A stretch of DNA of 64,000 nucleotides from Oceanicaulis sp. (GTDB lineage: Bacteria; Pseudomonadota; Alphaproteobacteria; Caulobacterales; Maricaulaceae). The stretch lies in NCBI GenBank assembly GCA_040112665.1, contig CP157796.1:122813-186812 (forward strand). The letters run 5' to 3'. Within the stretch, counting starts at the first letter, position 1, and every line of letters begins with the position of its first letter. The position numbers and the translations under genes are program-made. The notes beneath the pieces are model-generated. The model was not told the DNA's origin, made no database searches, and saw only the letters and a list, made by a program, of their open reading frames with translations. Shown here piece after piece: positions 8,350 through 17,192 of the stretch.

Positions 8350-10041
8350 ATGACCGAAGCCCTCGCCGTCCTGCCTGCGGTGACGCTCCTCGGCGTCGGA
8401 CTTATCTGTATTCTTGCTGCGCGCTCAGTGAACACCTCGCCCATCGTGATGTTTATCGCAGCGGGCCTGGTCATCGGTCCGAACGCGCTGGGCCTGGCGC
8501 CTCTGAACGACACGACCGCCCTGCTCGCCCAGCTCGGCGTGGTGTTCCTGCTGTTCGAGATCGGGCTGGGCTTTTCCATGCGCACGATCCGGGACTCGGG
8601 CCGCGACCTCGTCGTGCTCGGCCCGCTGCAGATGACCGTTTGCGGCGCCGGTTTCGCCGCGGGCGCATACGCGCTGGGCCTCGACCTGCCGCTGGCGATC
8701 CTGGTCGGGCTGGGCGCGGGCATCTCCGCCACCGCGGTGGTCACCGCCACCCTCGCCGAGCGCGGGCTCGCCACGTGTCCGCTGGGCCGGTCGGGCACGG
8801 CGCTTCTGGTCTTTCAGGACGTGGCGGGCATTTTCCTGCTCGTCTACGCGGTTTCGCTGGGCGGCGAAGGCGGGCTGCTGGCAGGGCTCGGGCTCGCCGC
8901 CGCCAAGGCTGCGCTCGCCGCGGGCGCGGCGCTCCTGATCGGCCGCTACGCCGCCCGGCCCGCGCTTCAGACGCTCGCGCGCACCGGCAGCCCGGAGATC
9001 TTCACCGCAGCCGCGCTCTTCCTCGTGCTCGCCACCGCTGCAGCCACCGGCGCGCTCGGCCTGTCGCTGACGCTGGGCGCGTTCCTGGCCGGCGTGATCG
9101 TGGCGCAGACGCCCTTCCGCACGGTGGTGAAGTCCGAAGCCCGGCCCTTCGGGGCACTGCTTCTGGGGTTCTTCTTCATCACCGTGGGGATGAGCCTCGA
9201 CCCGCAGCTTCTGATCGATCAGGCGCTCCTGATCGCCGCAGCGCTCGCCGCCCTGATGATCGGCAAGACCGTGCTGGGCTTCATCGCCGCGCTTCTGGCG
9301 GGGTGGAGCCGGCCCGGCGCGACCCAGCTCGCCTTCCTGACCGCGCAGGGCTCTGAGTTCGGGCTGGTGCTGCTGGCGCTTCCAAACGTTTCCGCCGCGC
9401 TGGGCGCTGAGACAGCAGGCGCGCTCGTCGCCGCCAGCGCCGCCAGCCTTGCGCTCACCCCGCTCTGGACGGGACTGGGGCTGAAACTCGCCCGCAGGCT
9501 CGCGGCGCGAAACCGCCCTGCGCCGTCCGCGCCTTCAGGCGACGACCGGCCGATCCTGGTGTTCGCGATGACGCCGTCAGGCCGGATGGCGGTGGACGGG
9601 CTGGCGAAGTTCGGCGTGCCCTACGTGGCGATCGACTCAGACGCGGACCGCTTCATGGCCGCGAGCAGCGACGGCTACGACGTCAGCTTCGGCGATCCCA
9701 GCGACGTGCGCCTGATGGACGCGGTCGGCGCCACCAGGGCCCGCGCGCTGGCGCTGGCGAAATCGCGCTACGAGATCAGCCGCGAGGTCACCGACTATGT
9801 GCGTGAGACCTATCCCGATCTCGCGCGCTTCGTGCTGGTCGACACCCAGGCGGAAGCCGACAGGCACCGCGCGCTCGGCATGACCGCCGTCCTCAACCGC
9901 TCCCGCCCCGAGGGGCTCGACTTCGCCGCCGCGCTTCTGCGCTATGCCGGCGTGGAGGAAGCGAAGATCGCCGACTGGATGCGCGACGTGCACGACGCCT
10001 ATTCCGCAACGCCCCTGCCCCGCAGCCCGGAGCCGGCCTGA
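8350..10041 (+). CDS. CPA2-family cation:proton antiporter (KefB/KefC-like)
   Basis: 563 residues. The first 380 or so contain 12-13 hydrophobic segments with typical Kef features, including FLLFEIGLGFSM, FQDVAGIF and LTLGAFLAGVIVAQTPF. A C-terminal TrkA-N/RCK-like domain starts near residue 395 (DRPILVFAMTPSGRMAVDGL), but the usual GxGxxG dinucleotide loop is replaced by TPSGRM, so NAD binding is doubtful. Expected to exchange K+ or Na+ for H+ at the inner membrane. AAAGGAGGG precedes the ATG. Its last 43 bases overlap the convergent Lrp gene. Confidence 0.88.
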   Translation: MTEALAVLPAVTLLGVGLICILAARSVNTSPIVMFIAAGLVIGPNALGLAPLNDTTALLAQLGVVFLLFEIGLGFSMRTIRDSGRDLVVLGPLQMTVCGAGFAAGAYALGLDLPLAILVGLGAGISATAVVTATLAERGLATCPLGRSGTALLVFQDVAGIFLLVYAVSLGGEGGLLAGLGLAAAKAALAAGAALLIGRYAARPALQTLARTGSPEIFTAAALFLVLATAAATGALGLSLTLGAFLAGVIVAQTPFRTVVKSEARPFGALLLGFFFITVGMSLDPQLLIDQALLIAAALAALMIGKTVLGFIAALLAGWSRPGATQLAFLTAQGSEFGLVLLALPNVSAALGAETAGALVAASAASLALTPLWTGLGLKLARRLAARNRPAPSAPSGDDRPILVFAMTPSGRMAVDGLAKFGVPYVAIDSDADRFMAASSDGYDVSFGDPSDVRLMDAVGATRARALALAKSRYEISREVTDYVRETYPDLARFVLVDTQAEADRHRALGMTAVLNRSRPEGLDFAAALLRYAGVEEAKIADWMRDVHDAYSATPLPRSPEPA

Positions 10042-10496
10042 ACCGGGATCGCCGTGCGGGTGAACACGGTCCGCATCGCGATGTTGGAGACGAGGCGCGC
10101 CACGCCGGGCAGCCCGCTCAGCCGTTCGCGGTGCACGCGCTCGTAATCGCGCGCGTCGCGCACCTGAAGGCGGAGAAGATAATCTTCCGCCCCGGTGGTC
10201 AGCCGGCACTCCATCACCTCCTCGATCTCGGCGACGGCGGTCTCGAACGCCTCCAGCGTCTCGCGGCGCTGGTTCTGCAAGGTGACGAGTACGAACACGG
10301 TCAGGCCCCGGCCCACCCGGTCGGCGTCCAGAAGCGCGACATAGCCCGCGATGACACCGGCCGCCTCCAGCGCCTTCACCCGCCTGTGGCAGGCCGAAGC
10401 CGACAGCCCCACCGCCTCGGCCAGCTCGGCGTTCGAGATTCGCGCGTCCGCCTGCAGGGTTTCGAGCAGGCGGGCGTCGATGGCGTCGAACGTCAT
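9999..10496 (-). CDS. Lrp/AsnC-family transcription regulator
   Basis: 165 residues: N-terminal helix-turn-helix (DARLLETLQADARISNAELAEAVGLSAS, residues 6-33) and a C-terminal RAM ligand-binding domain (YVALLDADRVGRGLTVFVLV onward). Such proteins sense amino acids. It is divergent from alanine dehydrogenase across 200 bases, so alanine-responsive control of ald is the obvious inference. The 3' end runs 43 bases into the antiporter coding sequence on the other strand; the frame stays intact, so this is a real overlap. Confidence 0.9.
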   Translation of the reverse strand: MTFDAIDARLLETLQADARISNAELAEAVGLSASACHRRVKALEAAGVIAGYVALLDADRVGRGLTVFVLVTLQNQRRETLEAFETAVAEIEEVMECRLTTGAEDYLLRLQVRDARDYERVHRERLSGLPGVARLVSNIAMRTVFTRTAIPVQAGSGLRGRGVAE

Positions 10497-10579
10497 GAGG
10501 GCGATCCTTCGAATACGGCGGCGTGACGAGGCGCGGCGCCTGGGTCATGGCGCACCATTCTTCGATTTATTCGCGGCTT

Positions 10580-10649
10580 TGCGCAACAGGATTGCGCGTC
10601 GCAAAAGTGCCTTGCCGCAGACCCGGCGCGCCAAGTAATTTCTGCGCAA
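10580..10649. promoter_or_regulatory. Candidate Lrp sites between lrp-like gene and ald
   Basis: TGCGCAA occurs at 10580-10586 (inside the palindrome TTGCGCAA) and again at 10643-10649, exactly 63 bases apart, about six helical turns. A partial copy TTGCGCG lies at 10592. Phased A/T-flanked repeats fit the wrapping mode of Lrp octamers. No clear -35/-10 pair could be assigned. Confidence 0.4.
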
Positions 10650-10696
10650 TTTCAGACCAGAGGCGGCCTCGCCGCCCGGCCATCGGGGAGAGCTCC

Positions 10697-11815
10697 ATGC
10701 GCGTCGGCGTACCCACCGAGATCAAGAACCACGAATACCGTGTCGGCCTCACCCCGAACGGCGCGCGCGAGCTCGTCGCGCACGGCCATTCGGTCGTGGT
10801 GCAGCAGGGCGCCGGCCTGGGCGCAGGCTTCACCGACGAGGAATACGTCGCCGCCGGCGCAGAGATCCTGCCCGACGCGAAGGCCGTGTTCGAGGCCGGC
10901 GAGCTGATCGTGAAGGTCAAGGAGCCCCAGCCCAGCGAAACCGCCATGCTGCGCCCCGACCAGACGCTGTTCACCTTCCTGCACCTCGCGCCCGATCCCG
11001 AGCAGGCCGCGGGCCTGCGCAAGTCAGGCTGCATCGCGATCGCCTACGAGACCGTGACCGACCGCACCGGCCGCCTGCCCCTGCTGCGCCCGATGTCGGA
11101 AGTCGCCGGCCGTCTGAGCGTGCAGGTCGGCGCGACCGCGCTTCACAAGGCCGCCGGCGGCCGCGGCGTGCTGCTGGGCGGCGTGCCGGGCGTGACGCCG
11201 GGCAAGGTGGTGATCCTGGGCGCCGGGGTGTCGGGCAGCCACGCCGCTGAGATGGCGCTGGGCCTGCGCGCGGACGTGACGATCCTTGACCGCTCCCTGC
11301 CCAAGCTCGCCGAGATCGACCAGTTCTTCCGCGGCGCGGTGAAGACCCGCTACTCCACCGAAGGCGCGATCGCCGAGGAGATCGCCGAGGCCGATCTGGT
11401 GATCGGCGCGGTGCTGATCCCCGGCGCGGCCGCGCCCAAGCTCGTCACCCGCGAGATGCTGGGCACGATGAAGGAAGGCGCGGTGCTGGTGGACATCGCC
11501 ATCGACCAGGGCGGCTGCTTCGAAACCTCCAAAGCCACCACCCACCAGGACCCGACCTTCGTGGTCGACGGCATCGTGCATTATTGCGTGGCGAACATGC
11601 CCGGCGCTGTGGCGCGCACCTCGACCCTGGCGCTGACCAACGCCACCCTGCCCTTCACCCTGGCCCTGGCCGACAAGGGCGTGCAGCGCGCGCTCAACGA
11701 CGACGTCCATCTCGCCCGCGGCCTCAACGTCGCGAACGGCGAGATCACCTACCAGGAAGTCGCCGACGATCTGGGACTTCCTTACGTGAAGCCCGACTGG
11801 CTCACGGTGATGTAG
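10697..11815 (+). CDS. ald: Alanine dehydrogenase
   Basis: 372 residues, full family length. It oxidises L-alanine to pyruvate and ammonium with NAD. The start MRVGVPTEIKNHEYRVGLTP is the conserved N-terminus (Arg15 and the later Lys in VKVKEPQPSE bind substrate); the NAD fold has VVILGAGVSGSHAAEMALG. GGGGAG precedes the ATG; a longer reading frame upstream lacks conservation. Divergent from the Lrp-type gene and closed by a strong terminator. Confidence 0.96.
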   Translation: MRVGVPTEIKNHEYRVGLTPNGARELVAHGHSVVVQQGAGLGAGFTDEEYVAAGAEILPDAKAVFEAGELIVKVKEPQPSETAMLRPDQTLFTFLHLAPDPEQAAGLRKSGCIAIAYETVTDRTGRLPLLRPMSEVAGRLSVQVGATALHKAAGGRGVLLGGVPGVTPGKVVILGAGVSGSHAAEMALGLRADVTILDRSLPKLAEIDQFFRGAVKTRYSTEGAIAEEIAEADLVIGAVLIPGAAAPKLVTREMLGTMKEGAVLVDIAIDQGGCFETSKATTHQDPTFVVDGIVHYCVANMPGAVARTSTLALTNATLPFTLALADKGVQRALNDDVHLARGLNVANGEITYQEVADDLGLPYVKPDWLTVM

Positions 11816-11840
11816 GGGGCGGCGCAGCCTCGGCGTCGTG

Positions 11841-11874
11841 AAAAAGCCCCGGCTGATCGGTCGGGGCTTTTTTT
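11841..11874. terminator. Bidirectional rho-independent terminator
   Basis: AAAAAGCCCCG, a loop of about ten bases, CGGGGCTTTTTTT. The stem has GC-rich pairs with T-runs on both strands, so it can end both ald and the convergent flavin oxidoreductase gene. Confidence 0.9.
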
Positions 11875-11895
11875 CGTTCGCGCTATGGGCCAAGC

Positions 11896-12858
11896 TTAAC
11901 CCATCACCCGCTTCTTCGCCGCCTCGTATTCTGCGGCGAGCTGGCTGACATACGCGCCTGCGCCCTGGACCTTGGTGATCGAGCCGATGCCCTGGCCGCA
12001 GCCCCAGATGTCTTTCCAGGCCTTGGCGTCGGAATTGCCGCCCGAGCCGAAATTCATCGCGCTGGGATCTGATTCAGGCAGGTTGTCGGGATCGAGCCCG
12101 GCGCTGGCGATGCTTTCGCGCAGATAGTTGCCGTGCACCCCGGTGAAGAGGTTGGTGTAGACGATGTCTTCGGCCCGGCCCTTCACCACGCCCTGCTTGT
12201 AGGCCTCGGTGGCGCGCGCCTCGTCGGTGGCGATGAAGGCCGAGCCGATATAGGCGTAGTCCGCGCCCATGGCCTGGGCCGCCAGCACGCCGCCGCCGGT
12301 CGAGATCGAGCCTGAAAGCGCGATCGGCCCGTCGAAGAACTCCCGGATCTCCGCGATCAGCGCGAAGGGCGACAGCTCCCCGGCGTGACCGCCCGCGCCC
12401 GCGCACACCGGGATCAGGCCGTCCGCGCCCTTTTCAAGCGCCTTGCGGGCGAACTTGATGTTGATGACGTCGTGCAGGGTCTTGCCGCCCCAGGCATGGA
12501 CGGCCTGGTTGAGCTCCTCGCGCGCGCCCAGCGAGGTGATCACCAGCGGCACCTTGTATTTCTCGCAGGTGGCGAGGTCGGCCTCCAGCCGGTCGTTGGA
12601 CCGGTGCACGATCTGGTTCACCGCGAACGGCGCGGCGGGTTTGTCGGGATTGGCCTTGTTGTAGCTGTCGAGCTCGGAGGTGATCTCGTCGAGCCATTCG
12701 TCGAGCTGGCTCTGCGGCCGGGCGTTCAGCGCCGGGAAGCTTCCCACCACGCCGGCCTTGCACTGGGCGATGACCAGCTTGGGGTTGGAGATGATGAAAA
12801 GCGGCGCGCCGATCACCGGCACGCTCAGCCGACCCTTGAGAATGTCCAGACCCGCCAA
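11896..12858 (-). CDS. Nitronate monooxygenase-type FMN oxidoreductase
   Basis: About 320 residues, class of 2-nitropropane dioxygenase / YrpB flavoproteins. Motifs: VPVIGAPLFIISNPKLVIAQCKAGVVG at the N-terminus, ICAGAGGHAG-like segment (VCAGAGGHAGELSP), and the FMN phosphate region ALSGSISTGGGVLAAQAMGAD with AYIGSAF. The start is a TTG (protein begins AGLDILKGRL) because GGGGAGGGG lies just upstream; a GTG 16 codons earlier lacks a ribosome site. Oxidises nitronates or related substrates; real substrate not known. Confidence 0.88.
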   Translation of the reverse strand: MAGLDILKGRLSVPVIGAPLFIISNPKLVIAQCKAGVVGSFPALNARPQSQLDEWLDEITSELDSYNKANPDKPAAPFAVNQIVHRSNDRLEADLATCEKYKVPLVITSLGAREELNQAVHAWGGKTLHDVINIKFARKALEKGADGLIPVCAGAGGHAGELSPFALIAEIREFFDGPIALSGSISTGGGVLAAQAMGADYAYIGSAFIATDEARATEAYKQGVVKGRAEDIVYTNLFTGVHGNYLRESIASAGLDPDNLPESDPSAMNFGSGGNSDAKAWKDIWGCGQGIGSITKVQGAGAYVSQLAAEYEAAKKRVMG

Positions 12859-12940
12859 GAGCCCCTCCCCTGTTTCGTCGTTCGAGGTGAACACCGTTCG
12901 CCGCCAAGCTAGCGCGCTTTGCGCCGGGGGGAAGCCCCGA

Positions 12941-13780
12941 TCACCGCACCGGCCCGGTCTCCACCGGCAGGTCCTCGCGCGCGCCCCAGTCCGCCCAGCT
13001 GCCGTCATAGAGCCGCACGTCACGGAACCCGCCGCGGATGAAGGCGGCGTAGAGGATCGCGGCGGTCACGCCCGACCCGCAGGTGGTGATGATCCGGCGC
13101 TCTCGATCGGTCCGGGGCAGAATTTTCGCCAGCCCGTCTTCGGCGAGCAGTCTGCCGTCGGCCCCGATCACCTGCTGAAAGGGCAGGTTGATCGAGCCGG
13201 GAATGCGCCCCGAGGCGAGGCCCGCGCGCGGCTCGGGCTCGGTTCCCTCGAACCGGCCCTTCGAGCGCGCATCGACGATCAGCGCGTCGCGCCGGTTCAC
13301 ATGCCAGAGCACGTCCTCGGACGTCACCGCGTCGTCGCGGACGAGCCGGATCGGGCGCTCGAAGGAGACCGGCCGCGCCTTCGCCTCGCCGCTCTCGATC
13401 GCCCCGCCCGCCTTGCGCCAGGCGTCCAGCCCGCCGTCGAGAATGCGCGCGTCGCAACCGAACCGGCGAAGCGTCCACCAGACCCGCGCCGAGGCGGCGT
13501 AGCCATTCTGGTCGTAGACGATGAAGCGCTCGTTCCCGGTGAGCCCGTTTTCCGACAGCCAGCGCGCAAACCGCGCCGAGCCCGGCGCCATGTGCGGCAG
13601 TCCCGACGTGGGATCACACACCTGGTCGATGTCGAAGAACACCGCGCCCGGCACGCGCCGCGCGGCGAACGCCTCCGCGCCGGTCCTGCCCGAGGCCGGC
13701 ATGAACCAGCTCGCCTCGACGAAGGCGGGGTTCTCCGTGCCCATCGCCTGAACAGCCGTGATCGCCACCGGTTCGCGCAT
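12941..13780 (-). CDS. sseA: 3-mercaptopyruvate sulfurtransferase
   Basis: 279 residues with two rhodanese domains. The inactive N-terminal domain has SWFMPASGR and GAVFFDIDQVCDP; the catalytic C-terminal domain has the loop TCGSGVTAAIL, the CGSGVTA form being specific for mercaptopyruvate sulfurtransferases rather than thiosulfate sulfurtransferases (CRKGVTA). Transfers sulfur from mercaptopyruvate to a thiol acceptor in the cytoplasm. Same strand as the flavin oxidoreductase downstream, 82 bases apart. Confidence 0.92.
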   Translation of the reverse strand: MREPVAITAVQAMGTENPAFVEASWFMPASGRTGAEAFAARRVPGAVFFDIDQVCDPTSGLPHMAPGSARFARWLSENGLTGNERFIVYDQNGYAASARVWWTLRRFGCDARILDGGLDAWRKAGGAIESGEAKARPVSFERPIRLVRDDAVTSEDVLWHVNRRDALIVDARSKGRFEGTEPEPRAGLASGRIPGSINLPFQQVIGADGRLLAEDGLAKILPRTDRERRIITTCGSGVTAAILYAAFIRGGFRDVRLYDGSWADWGAREDLPVETGPVR

Positions 13781-13931
13781 GAAGTCCCCCTCCTCGACGC
13801 CAGAACGAGCAGACTAGCAGGCTTCGTAGCCGGTTGAAGCGCGCGGCGGCCCGGCGCGCCATCACCGCTCGAAGAACTTTCGCCGCGCCGCTACGTTAGG
13901 CCAGCGCGAGCAGATGGAAGAGGGAGCGTTC

Positions 13932-15116
13932 ATGGTCCAGGAGCAGCCCAACCAGCCCGGCGAACCGCCGGTCACCGACGAGGAGATCACCGAGACGGTG
14001 ACGCGCGGCGTGTCGCGTCTGGGCGAAGGCTGGCGCGATCTGGTGGACTGGGTGCAGGCCAACGAAGAGATCGCCCTCACCGCCGCGGGCGTGGCCGTAG
14101 GCGCCTATCTGATCATGCTGGCCGTGCGGATGATCCTGCACGCGGTGCTCAAGCGGGTCGGCCACAAGGACGAGACCGCCTTTCCCGCGATCGTCGGCCG
14201 GGCGGTGGGCAAGATCAATTCGCTCTTCCTGCTGGTCGTCGCGGTCTATATCGCGATGCGGCTCTACGACGTGCCGGGCGTGTTCACCGAGGTGACGCGA
14301 TGGCTGGTCGTCGTCGCCGCGGTCCTGCAGGTCAGCGCGCTGGCCCAGGAGATCGCGGTCAGCCTTCTGCAGCGCAAGGCCGCACGATCAGGCGCGGGGG
14401 GCTCTGATCTCTCAAACGCGGTGAGCGTGCTGAAATGGCTGATCATCGGCGCGATCTGGATCCTCACCATCATCGTGCTTCTGGACACCGCCGGGGTCCA
14501 GGTCACCGCCCTCATCGCCGGTCTCGGCGTGGGCGGCATCGCCATCGGTCTGGCCGCCCAGGGCATATTCTCCGACCTCTTCGCCTCGCTTTCGATCCTG
14601 TTCGACAAGCCCTTCAAGAAAGGCGACTTCGTCGTGTTCGGGACGATCTCGGGCACGGTGGAGGAGATCGGCCTGCGCACCACGCGCATACGCTCGCTGT
14701 CGGGCGAGCAGATCTCGGTGTCCAACACCGATCTGATCAGCGAGCGCGTGCACAACTTCCAGCGCCTGATGCGCCGGCGCTTCGTGATGAACATCGGGGT
14801 GCTCTACCAGACCCCGGCGGACGTGATCGAGGCGATCCCGCGCTGGATCCGGGAGGACTTCGAAAAGATCGAGACCCTCACCTTCGACCGGGCGCACTTC
14901 TCCGGCTTCGGCGACAGCTCGCTGAATTTCGAGATCGTGTTCTGGGTCGAGGCGCCCGACTACGTCACCTTCATGGACAAGCGCCAGGAAGCGGGCCTGG
15001 CGATCATGCGCCGCTTCGCCAAGGAGGGCGTGGACTTCGCCTATCCCACCCGCACCCTGTTCATCGCCGGGCCGGGCGGAGACGCGATCGACCCAAGAGA
15101 GCAGGCGGGGGCTTAG
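13932..15116 (+). CDS. MscS-family mechanosensitive channel
   Basis: About 394 residues. The second of two close ATGs is used because GAGGGAG lies six bases before it. Four or more hydrophobic segments precede the pore-lining TM3 and the MscS beta domain (GLGVGGIAIGLAAQGIFSDLFASLSILFDKPF, then GDFVVFGTISGTVEEIGLRTTRIRSLSGEQISVSNTDLI). The longer N-terminus has a helix around 25-45 before the first membrane segment. Opens on hypo-osmotic shock in the inner membrane. Confidence 0.92.
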   Translation: MVQEQPNQPGEPPVTDEEITETVTRGVSRLGEGWRDLVDWVQANEEIALTAAGVAVGAYLIMLAVRMILHAVLKRVGHKDETAFPAIVGRAVGKINSLFLLVVAVYIAMRLYDVPGVFTEVTRWLVVVAAVLQVSALAQEIAVSLLQRKAARSGAGGSDLSNAVSVLKWLIIGAIWILTIIVLLDTAGVQVTALIAGLGVGGIAIGLAAQGIFSDLFASLSILFDKPFKKGDFVVFGTISGTVEEIGLRTTRIRSLSGEQISVSNTDLISERVHNFQRLMRRRFVMNIGVLYQTPADVIEAIPRWIREDFEKIETLTFDRAHFSGFGDSSLNFEIVFWVEAPDYVTFMDKRQEAGLAIMRRFAKEGVDFAYPTRTLFIAGPGGDAIDPREQAGA

Positions 15117-15130
15117 CGCGCCTCGACAGA

Positions 15131-15150
15131 TTATAGTCGTTTTGCTATAA
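15131..15150. promoter_or_regulatory. Operator-like inverted repeat before the higBA-type pair
   Basis: TTATAGTCGTTTTGCTATAA: six-base arms TTATAG/CTATAA around eight bases, ending seven bases before the toxin ATG. Its TATA-rich content stands out from the GC-rich surroundings and it also offers a -10 element. Likely autoregulatory site for the antitoxin. Confidence 0.6.
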
Positions 15151-15157
15151 CGCTGGC

Positions 15158-15501
15158 ATGAAGCTCAAGCCTTGCTTCTTTGTCGGGTCGGCGCGGGACG
15201 ACATCTCCGCCTTTCCTGAGGAGGTCAGGCAAGCGGCGGGGTTCGCCCTGTTCGAGGCGCAAGCAGGAAGGCGCTTAAAGGCTTCGGCGGCGCCGGCGTG
15301 CTCGAGATCGTGGAGTCCCATGACGGCGACGCGTATCGCGCCGTGTTCACCGTGCGCTTCGCAGACGCCGTCTACGTGCTCCACGCCTTCAAGAAGAAGT
15401 CGAAACGGGGCGCCGAAACGCCGAAGCGTGACATGGATGTGGTGCGGTCGCGTCTGAAACTGGCCGAAGCGCATCATCAGTCGGAGGTGGAAGGAAAATG
15501 A
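15158..15501 (+). pseudogene. HigB/RelE-like toxin gene with a frameshift
   Basis: The first frame reads MKLKPCFFVGSARDDISAFPEEV ... FEAQAGRRLK and then loses similarity. The -1 frame resumes exactly with LKGFGGAGVLEIVESHDGD and continues through VYVLHAFKKKSKRG to the stop that overlaps the antitoxin ATG. Both halves are typical of the phage-Gp49/HigB toxin family. The switch point is at C-TTA-AAG near 15275. Compared with the usual family the segment before LKGFGG is also short by several residues, so a deletion is the simplest reason; a sequencing error or a ribosomal slip are alternatives. Confidence 0.75.
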
Positions 15502-15833
15502 CGGATCAATCCATCACGCGCGCCGACAACGTGTTTGCCGCTCTGGGCGTCGAGAACCCGGAGGAGCACGCGCTGAAAGCGGAGCTGGTCGTCAGGCTGA
15601 AGGCTGTCATGGACGAGCGTGCAATCACCCAGACGGCCGCAGCGCGGATGACCGGGGTTGCGCAACCCGACCTCTCCAACCTGCTGCGCGGGCGTTTCAA
15701 GGGTTTCTCGGTGGAGCGTCTCCTCAGCCTGCTCACCGCATTGGGTCAGGATGTGGAGATCAGGCTCAGCCCGCGTCCGGCGGACGCTGGTCCGGCCTCG
15801 GTGCGTGTGGTGGACGGTTCGGAGGCCGCCTGA
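15498..15833 (+). CDS. HigA-like XRE antitoxin
   Basis: 111 residues, intact. Helix-turn-helix region ITQTAAARMTGVAQPDLSNLLRGR (about 38-62) followed by FKGFSVERLLSLLTALGQDVEI, the usual form of the antitoxin that follows Gp49-type toxins. ATG overlaps the toxin stop (ATGA), with GGAAGGAA ahead. Expected to bind the toxin and repress the pair from the TTATAG repeat. With the toxin frame broken it may now act only as a repressor, or simply persist. Confidence 0.85.
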   Translation: MTDQSITRADNVFAALGVENPEEHALKAELVVRLKAVMDERAITQTAAARMTGVAQPDLSNLLRGRFKGFSVERLLSLLTALGQDVEIRLSPRPADAGPASVRVVDGSEAA

Positions 15834-15905
15834 CGGCACGGCGTTGCAAAGCCTCTTCGGCGCCGGTAAGCCCACGCTTCGTTTTCCTTATGCGCCGAGC
15901 CCGCC

Positions 15906-17192
15906 ATGAGCCTGATACTCGCCGACCCGACCGCGACGCCCTTTCTTGAAGATCTCGAAGCCCGCGGCCTTCTCAATCAGAAGACCCCCGAGCTGACCGA
16001 CGATCTGATCGAAAAGGATCGCCCGCCGCTTTATGTCGGGTTCGATCCCAGCGCGGCGAGCCTTCATGCCGGAAATCTCATCCCGCTTCTGGGCATGGAC
16101 CGATACCGACGGCGCGGCGGACAGGTGATCGTGCTGCTGGGCGGGGCGACCGGGCTGATCGGGGACCCGTCGGGCAAGGACACCGAGCGCTCGCTGCAGG
16201 CCGAGGCGACGGTGCAGGCCAATATCGACAGCCAGCGCAGGCAGTTCGAGGCGTTGTTCGCCGCCACCGACGGCCCGGCGCCGATCTTCGTGAACAACGC
16301 CGACTGGTATCGCGACATGGACGTGATCGGCTTCCTGCGCGAGGTCGGCAAGCACTTCTCGGTCAACGCGATGCTGCAGAAGGACTCGGTGAAGAACCGC
16401 ATCGAGAACCGCGAACAGGGCATCAGCTTCACCGAGTTCTCCTACCAGCTCCTGCAGGGCTTCGACTTCGTGCACCTGCACCGCGACCATGGCTGCATGA
16501 TCCAGATGGGCGGCTCGGACCAGTGGGGCAATATCGTCGGCGGGGTCGATCTCCTGCGGCGGATGGAAGGCGTGCAGGGTCACGCCCTGACCTACCCGCT
16601 GCTGACCAATTCCGAGGGCAAGAAGTACGGCAAGTCGGAAAAGGGCGCGGTCTGGCTCGATCCCGACCTGACCAGCCCCTACGAGTTCTACCAGTTCTGG
16701 CTCAACAGCGCGGACGCCGACGCGCCGCGCTTCCTGGCCTGGCTGACCGACATCGACCTTGAAGCACTCGAAGCGCTGAAAGCCGCGCCCGCCCATGAGC
16801 GCCGGCCCCAGAAAGCGCTGGCGGAATTGCTCACCGCGCGCGTGCACGGCGCCGATCAGGCCGCGCTGGCCGAGGAGGCGAGCGCGGTGATCTTCCGCGG
16901 TCGGGCCGAGACGATGACCGACGGCCTTGTCTCGATGATCGCGCGCGCAGTCCCGACGGTGAACGCGACGGAGGCCGAGCCCCTGCCGCTCATCGACGCG
17001 CTGGTCGCCGGGGATGCGCCCGCCTGCGCCTCCAAGGGCGAGGCGCGCCGGCTGCTCAAGCAGAACGCGGTCGCGGTCAACGGTCAGAAACTGCAGGACG
17101 AACAGGCCGATCTGCGCGAGCACAAGGCCGGCGCAGGCGCGGCCATCGTCTCGGTCGGCAAGGCCAAGCGGTTCCTGGTGCGTTTCGCCTAA
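15906..17192 (+). CDS. tyrS: Tyrosyl-tRNA synthetase
   Basis: 428 residues. Class I synthetase: the HIGH-type motif is HAGN (in FDPSAASLHAGNLIPL), the KMSKS-type loop is KYGKS (in EGKKYGKSEKG), and the tyrosine site includes QLLQGFDF and QMGGSDQWGNI. The C-terminus carries an S4 RNA-binding domain (SKGEARRLLKQNAVAVNG). Charges tRNA-Tyr with tyrosine in the cytoplasm. Its stop overlaps the stop of the convergent FlaEY-like gene by four bases. Confidence 0.96.
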   Translation: MSLILADPTATPFLEDLEARGLLNQKTPELTDDLIEKDRPPLYVGFDPSAASLHAGNLIPLLGMDRYRRRGGQVIVLLGGATGLIGDPSGKDTERSLQAEATVQANIDSQRRQFEALFAATDGPAPIFVNNADWYRDMDVIGFLREVGKHFSVNAMLQKDSVKNRIENREQGISFTEFSYQLLQGFDFVHLHRDHGCMIQMGGSDQWGNIVGGVDLLRRMEGVQGHALTYPLLTNSEGKKYGKSEKGAVWLDPDLTSPYEFYQFWLNSADADAPRFLAWLTDIDLEALEALKAAPAHERRPQKALAELLTARVHGADQAALAEEASAVIFRGRAETMTDGLVSMIARAVPTVNATEAEPLPLIDALVAGDAPACASKGEARRLLKQNAVAVNGQKLQDEQADLREHKAGAGAAIVSVGKAKRFLVRFA

